Source: Cladorhizidae sp. MBARI D1340-BT2 (Eukaryota; Porifera; Demospongiae; Poecilosclerida; Cladorhizidae). From it: 64,000 nt of DNA. The notes beneath the pieces are model-generated. The model saw only the letters and a list, made by a program, of their open reading frames with translations, was not told where the DNA came from and did not search any database. The first letter of the stretch is position 1. The number at the start of each line of letters is the position of its first letter. This document shows, in pieces, positions 57,884 to 64,000 of the stretch. Made by a program: the position numbers and the translations under genes. The DNA is taken from positions 62,001 through 126,000 of the forward strand of contig JAQNBH010000136.1 of assembly GCA_028752905.1 (NCBI GenBank), written 5' to 3'.

Positions 57884-58831
57884 TCACTCTCTTTTTTTGA
57901 AGGAAGGTAAATTCAGCTGAAGTGGGATCAGCATCTTCGTCATCACTGAAAACTTTTGATAGTCCATATACCATTGATAATCAAATACTAAAGTTGGTTC
58001 ATTCATATTCAGTTATCACATTATATATATATATACTATTGTATCATTCTGTCCATCAGAATGATATAGTCCATGTACCATTCACTAGGTGGTTTATTCA
58101 GTACTTGGGGGGGAAAATAGAAAAAAATTGCAAAAAAAACAGCTGGCTTTTTTTAACCCAAAAATATCTGGGGTAAAAAAAAGCCAGTCCAAAAAACCCT
58201 AAAATATCAGATTTTTTGTTTTTTATAAACCATTTTATAAACCATTTAGTAACTATTTTCTTTTGGCTAGCGTTCATAATTTACTATTAATCTACCCAAA
58301 AGTTCAGGTGAGTCAGAAAAAAGTTAATTTCGGGTATTTTCTACATGTTTAGGTTCTTTATTTTGTCATATCCTCCATGTTAATATTTTTATACAAAAAC
58401 ACACATTAATGAAAAGTCCATTAAAAGTACTAGACAGATCAAGGATTGCTTAAATTCTTAAAGCAGTTGTGTCTTCCCAGACCCCCTTTTTTTTTACCCC
58501 AACTTCCCCCCCCCCGGCTACTCCAATTGACTATAACTTGAGAATCCCCTTCTTCAAAGAGAGGAGGGATGGCTGCCTGCTTCCACCATTCTGTCACTCC
58601 ACAGAGACATGTGCTGGCCCCCACAAACATACTCCTACATGTATATATTGTATATACAGAATCAGTGGGTGTGCAATATTTAGGGAATAGGAAATCCCAT
58701 TAGCTTCTGCACTTTGATGATAGCAGTGGGTTGCTTAGCAACTAGATAATGCACCCTGCCCTTTGAAATGTGTGGTCAAGTGTGAAGAGTATTATATACT
58801 GCATTTAATGTTTTTAGATTTTTAATCCAGT

Positions 58832-59953
58832 GGTGTTGGTCCAGTGTGTGTCCCCATAGAGCTATGGCCACCTACTTCAACCTGCCTCCACCCAGTGTGG
58901 TGTTGGTCCAGTGTGTGCCCCCTTAGAGCTATGGCCACCTACTTCAACCTGCCTCCACCCAGTGTAGTGTTGGTCCAGGGTGTGTCCCCATGTAGAGCTA
59001 TGGCCACCTACTTCAACCTGCCTCCACCCAGTGTGGTGTTGGTCCAGGGTGTGTCCCCATAGAGCTATGGTCACCTGCTTCAACCTGCCTCCACCCAGTG
59101 TAGTGTTGGTCCAGTGTGTGTCCCCATAGAGCTATCGCCATCTGCTTCAACCTGCCTCCACCCAGTGTGGTGTTGGTCCAGTGTGTGTCCCCATAGAGCT
59201 ATGGCCACCTACTTCAACCTGCCTCCACCCAGTGTGGTGTTGGTCCAGTGTGTGTCCCCATAGAGCTATGGCCACCTACTTCAACCTGCCTCCACCCAGT
59301 GTGGTGTTGGTCCAGTGTGTTTCCCCATAGAGCTATGGCCACCTACTTCAACCTGCCTCCACCCAGTGTGGTGTTGGTCCAGTGTGTGTCCCCATAGAGC
59401 TATGGCCACCTACTTCAACCTGCCTCCACCCAGTGTGGTGTTGGTCCAGTGTGTGTCCCCATAGAGCTATGGTCACCTACTTCATCAACCTGCCTCTTCC
59501 CAGTGTGGTGTTGGTCCAGTGTGTGTCCCCATAGAGCTATGGCCACCTACTTCAACCTGCCTCCACCCAGTGTGGTGTTGGTCCAGTGTGTGTCCCCATA
59601 GAGCTATGGCCACCTACTTCAACCTGCCTCCACCCAGTGTGGTGTTGGTCCAGTGTGTTTCCCCATAGAGCTATGGCCACCTACTTCAACCTGCCTCCAC
59701 CCAGTGTGGTGTTGGTCCAGTGTGTGTCCCCATAGAGCTATGGCCACCTACTTCAACCTGCCTCCACCCAGTGTGGTGTTGGTCCAGTGTGTGTCCCCAT
59801 AGAGCTATGGTCACCTACTTCATCAACCTGCCTCTTCCCAGTGTGGTGTTGGTCCAGTGTGTGTCCCCATAGAGCTATGGCCACTTACTTCAACCTGCCT
59901 CCACCCAGTGTGGTGTTGGTCCAGTGTGTGTCCCCATAGAGCTATGGCCACCT
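58832..59953. repeat. 67-bp minisatellite, module C
   Basis: About 16.7 copies. A block of about five units (with TTTCCCC and ACTTCATCAACC variants) appears twice (about 59290-59520 and 59640-59860), showing a recent internal duplication that lengthened the array relative to A. Confidence 0.94.
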
Positions 59954-60391
59954 CCTAGTTAGTGCCGGGCAGTGCCTAGGGCTGTAGGAACTGCTGCTGG
60001 AGTGTTGTGTGGGAGGCCACACTAGGCCAGCCTCATAGAACATGTGGTTTACTCGAGAAGTTAGCATCCTTTGTGGTGGGTTTACACTACTATTACCTAA
60101 TTAGCACATCCTTTATGCTGAGGTCAGGTATGCTAGTACTCCACACACTTGTAAGATGTCCACCTCACCTGACTCAGCTTCAGCATGGACCATCATTGAG
60201 CATGCGTGAGCATGGTGTGCTCCATGTGGGATAGCTCTGGTGCTGGTTGATGTGCGGAGGTGTGCAGACGTTCCAACCCCCAGAGATGAAAATTAGGGAA
60301 CCTTCGCCTAAATTAGATTTTGCTTAAATTAGGTAGATTTCTCCCAATTCTTGTGTATAGCTATATAGTTATAGTTATAGGAAAAAATGTA

Positions 60392-60971
60392 AATACCTTA
60401 TTCACTTGAATAGAAGTCGCTCTGAAAGCTGCATTCACACCTAGTTAATTACACCACCGCTCTTGCACACGTGCAGTTGTTTATCATTAGCTAAGATAGC
60501 TTGTCTGCCGAGTTGATCAAGAAATCATTCCGTGCTTGTGGCATCACTGTGAAGGTGGACGGGTCTGAAGATGGAGAAATTTAATGCCTCAAAAGTCGAT
60601 AAAGTAGCAGCTTTAGCTATCCCAGCCATTACACAAGCTACTCACCAGCTGTTGGAAGGAAGTGGCAGCGGTGGAGAAGATCCATTTGCTTCCCTGGACG
60701 AAAAGGATGAAGAACAGATCGAACATAACGAACTCATTGTAGATAACATTATAGATAACGATAGCAATTCTCTAGCCAGCTAACTACTACCTACTACCTG
60801 CTCAATGTTTGAAATGAAACAATCACAACCACAATGACGCACACAAAAATTGCGTCAGCACAATAGCACAAGACTGGCTTGGCACTGCGCAAGCGCATTG
60901 CTTGAAGATAGCAACTTGATTTGGCTGAAATAAGTACAAGTCGCGACTTCTATTCGAGTGAATACGGTATT
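60392..60971 (+). mobile_element. TIR element with pogo-like transposase remnant, copy C
   Basis: TIRs at 60392-60420 and 60943-60971. It is nearly identical to 35935-36511, so it was copied with the module and did not transpose independently. Confidence 0.75.
60495..60783 (+). pseudogene. Pogo/Tigger-like transposase C-terminus, broken, copy C
   Basis: Same stop and frame change as copy A. The 70-codon downstream piece (60571-60783) differs at two neighbouring residues (Asp-Glu where A has Tyr-Lys). The shared damage shows it was inactive before the duplication. Confidence 0.6.
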
Positions 60972-61043
60972 CATAAAAAGTGAAATATAATGATAAAATT
61001 CACTTCATCCAACTAGAATAAAATCAATGAAATATAACAGCAA

Positions 61044-61236
61044 CAGCAGTATATATATATATATATATATAGGTAGCAAAATCAATAGGAATAGTATATA
61101 TATATATATATATATAGGTAGCAAAATCAATAGGAATAGTATATATATATATATATATATATATACATAGGTAGCAAAATCAATAGGAATAGTATATATA
61201 TATATATATATATAGGTAGCAAAATCAATAGGAATA

Positions 61237-61273
<37 letters not shown>

Positions 61274-61543
61274 GGTAGCAAAATCAATAGGAATAGTATA
61301 TATATATATAGGTAGCAAAATCAATAGGAATAGTATATATATATATATAGGTAGCAAAATCAATAGGAATAGTATATATATATATAGGTAGCAAAATCAA
61401 TAGGAATAGTATATATATATATATATATAGGTAGCAAAATCAATAGGAATAGTATATATATATATATATATATATAGGTAGCAAAATCAATAGGAATAGT
61501 ATATATATATATATATATATAGGTAGCAAAATCAATAGGAATA

Positions 61544-61576
<33 letters not shown>

Positions 61577-61741
61577 TAGCAAAATCAATAGGAATAGTAT
61601 ATATATATATATATATATATATAGGTAGCAAAATCAATAGGAATAGTATATATATATATATATATATAGGTAGCAAAATCAATAGGAATAGTATATATAT
61701 ATATATATATATATATATAGGTAGCAAAATCAATAGGAATA

Positions 61742-61786
<45 letters not shown>

Positions 61787-61996
61787 TAGCAAAATCAATA
61801 GGAATAGTATATATATATATATATATATATATAGGTAGCAAAATCAATAGGAATAGTATATATATATATATATATATATATAGGTAGCAAAATCAATAGG
61901 AATAGTATATATATATATATATATATATAGGTAGCAAAATCAATAGGAATAGTATATATATATATATATATATAGGTAGCAAAATCAATAGGAATA

Positions 61997-62031
<35 letters not shown>

Positions 62032-62051
62032 TAGCAAAATCAATAGGAATA

Positions 62052-62090
<39 letters not shown>

Positions 62091-62110
62091 TAGCAAAATC
62101 AATAGGAATA

Positions 62111-62159
<49 letters not shown>

Positions 62160-62341
62160 TAGCAAAATCAATAGGAATAGTATATATATATATATAGTAT
62201 ATATATATATATATATATATATATAGGTAGCAAAATCAATAGGAATAGTATATATATATATATATATATAGGTAGCAAAATCAATAGGAATAGTATATAT
62301 ATATATATATATATATATAGGTAGCAAAATCAATAGGAATA

Positions 62342-62382
<41 letters not shown>

Positions 62383-62639
62383 TAGCAAAATCAATAGGAA
62401 TAGTATATATATATATATATATATAGGTAGCAAAATCAATAGGAATAGTATATATATATATATATATATATATAGGTAGCAAAATCAATAGGAATAGTAT
62501 ATATATATATATATATATATAGGTAGCAAAATCAATAGGAATAGTATATATATATATATATATATAGGTAGCAAAATCAATAGGAATAGTATATATATAT
62601 ATATATATATATATATAGGTAGCAAAATCAATAGGAATA

Positions 62640-62682
<43 letters not shown>

Positions 62683-62931
62683 TAGCAAAATCAATAGGAA
62701 TAGTATATATATATATATATAGGTAGCAAAATCAATAGGAATAGTATATATATATATATATATATATATAGGTAGCAAAATCAATAGGAATAGTATATAT
62801 ATATATATATATATATAGGTAGCAAAATCAATAGGAATAGTATATATATATATATATATATAGGTAGCAAAATCAATAGGAATAGTATATATATATATAT
62901 ATATATATAGGTAGCAAAATCAATAGGAATA

Positions 62932-62966
<35 letters not shown>

Positions 62967-62986
62967 TAGCAAAATCAATAGGAATA

Positions 62987-63023
<37 letters not shown>

Positions 63024-63372
63024 TAGCAAAATCAATAGGAATAGTATATATATATATATATATATAGGTAGCAAAATCAATAGGAATAGTATATATATAT
63101 ATATATATATATATAGGTAGCAAAATCAATAGGAATAGTATATATATATATATATATATATAGGTAGCAAAATCAATAGGAATAGTATATATATATATAT
63201 ATATATATAGGTAGCAAAATCAATAGGAATAGTATATATATATATATATATATAGGTAGCAAAATCAATAGGAATAGTATATATATATATATATATATAT
63301 AGGTAGGAAAATCAATAGGAATAGTATATATATATATATATATATATATAGGTAGCAAAATCAATAGGAATA

Positions 63373-63405
<33 letters not shown>

Positions 63406-63758
63406 TAGCAAAATCAATAGGAATAGTATATATATATATATATATATATAGGTAGGAAAATCAATAGGAATAGTATATATATATATATATATATATAGGT
63501 AGCAAAATCAATAGGAATAGTATATATATATATATATATATATAGGTAGCAAAATCAATAGGAATAGTATATATATATATATATATATATATATAGGTAG
63601 CAAAATCAATAGGAATAGTATATATATATATATATATATATATAGGTAGCAAAATCAATAGGAATAGTATATATATATATATATATATAGGTAGCAAAAT
63701 CAATAGGAATAGTATATATATATATATATATATATAGGTAGGAAAATCAATAGGAATA

Positions 63759-63795
<37 letters not shown>

Positions 63796-64000
63796 TAGCA
63801 AAATCAATAGGAATAGTATATATATATATATATATATATATATAGGTAGCAAAATCAATAGGAATAGTATATATATATATATATATATATAGGTAGGAAA
63901 ATCAATAGGAATAGTATATATATATATATATATATAGGTAGGAAAATCAATAGGAATAGTATATATATATATATATATATATATAGGTAGCAAAATCAAT
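61044..64000. repeat. (TA)n satellite with constant 23-nt word, module C (runs off window)
   Basis: Same unit as 36589-40943. The first units, including two TACATAGG variants, have the same order as in A. It continues to the right edge, with more GGTAGGAAAATC variants towards the end (63303, 63453, 63737, 63896, 63937). Confidence 0.96.

Larger units (their letters stand above)
55375..61040. repeat. Duplicated module C (unique portion)
   Basis: Near full-length match to module A: GT tract, spacer, hairpin (55854-55884), arm, TTAGGG-type array, AT-rich part with relic (57281-58831), 67-bp array, spacer (59954-60391) and pogo-type element. It lacks the A-specific inverted-repeat insertion. The right end is the most similar part (the 0.43-kb spacer and the TIR element differ from A by a few bases), so the A/C duplication is recent. 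Confidence 0.9.

Overview
The window looks like a repeat-dominated, possibly subtelomeric, stretch of a eukaryotic genome, most likely a marine invertebrate animal. This rests on a Ty3/gypsy retrotransposon of a type I associate with sponges, cnidarians and molluscs, remnants of pogo-like DNA transposons, very long minisatellites with higher-order structure, (TA)n-bearing satellites and TTAGGG-containing arrays. I see no ordinary cellular gene, tRNA or rRNA. The species assignment is an inference and is weak.

Layout. 1-13240 and 18732-22635 form one 45-bp minisatellite of roughly 380 units, split by a young 5,491-bp LTR retrotransposon on the minus strand (13241-18731). Its two 145-bp LTRs differ at one base and it is flanked by a 5-bp target duplication. 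It encodes Gag, then protease-RT-RNase H, then integrase, in three reading-frame blocks. Its leader suggests self-primed reverse transcription: the predicted first 14 nt of its RNA are perfectly complementary to the 14 nt directly after the 5' LTR. 22636-25830 holds unique sequence with 38-bp and 47-bp minisatellites. 25831-31735 is a 24-bp minisatellite built on a CTAGGGTTAGGG core.

From about 31,776 to the right edge there are three related modules: A (31776-40943), B (about 41979-49094) and C (55375-64000, cut by the window edge). Shared landmarks, in order, are a TTAGGG-type array, a 57-codon open relic, T/C-rich hairpins and a 67-bp minisatellite. A and C continue into a TIR element with a pogo-like transposase C-terminus and then a satellite of (TA)n alternating with a constant 23-nt word. 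The TTAGGG-type array sits at the same place in each module but measures about 0.1 kb in A, 4.3 kb in B and 0.9 kb in C. Module B is followed by a 5.7-kb 42-bp array. Inverted copies of a module segment lie at 41870-42063 and at 54815-55012 versus 56020-56202.

The retrotransposon genes form one replication unit: Gag packages the RNA, protease processes the polyproteins, RT and RNase H copy the RNA, and integrase inserts the DNA. Everything else appears to be non-coding repeat or transposon debris. The very long open frames inside the arrays follow from unit lengths divisible by three and are not proposed as genes.
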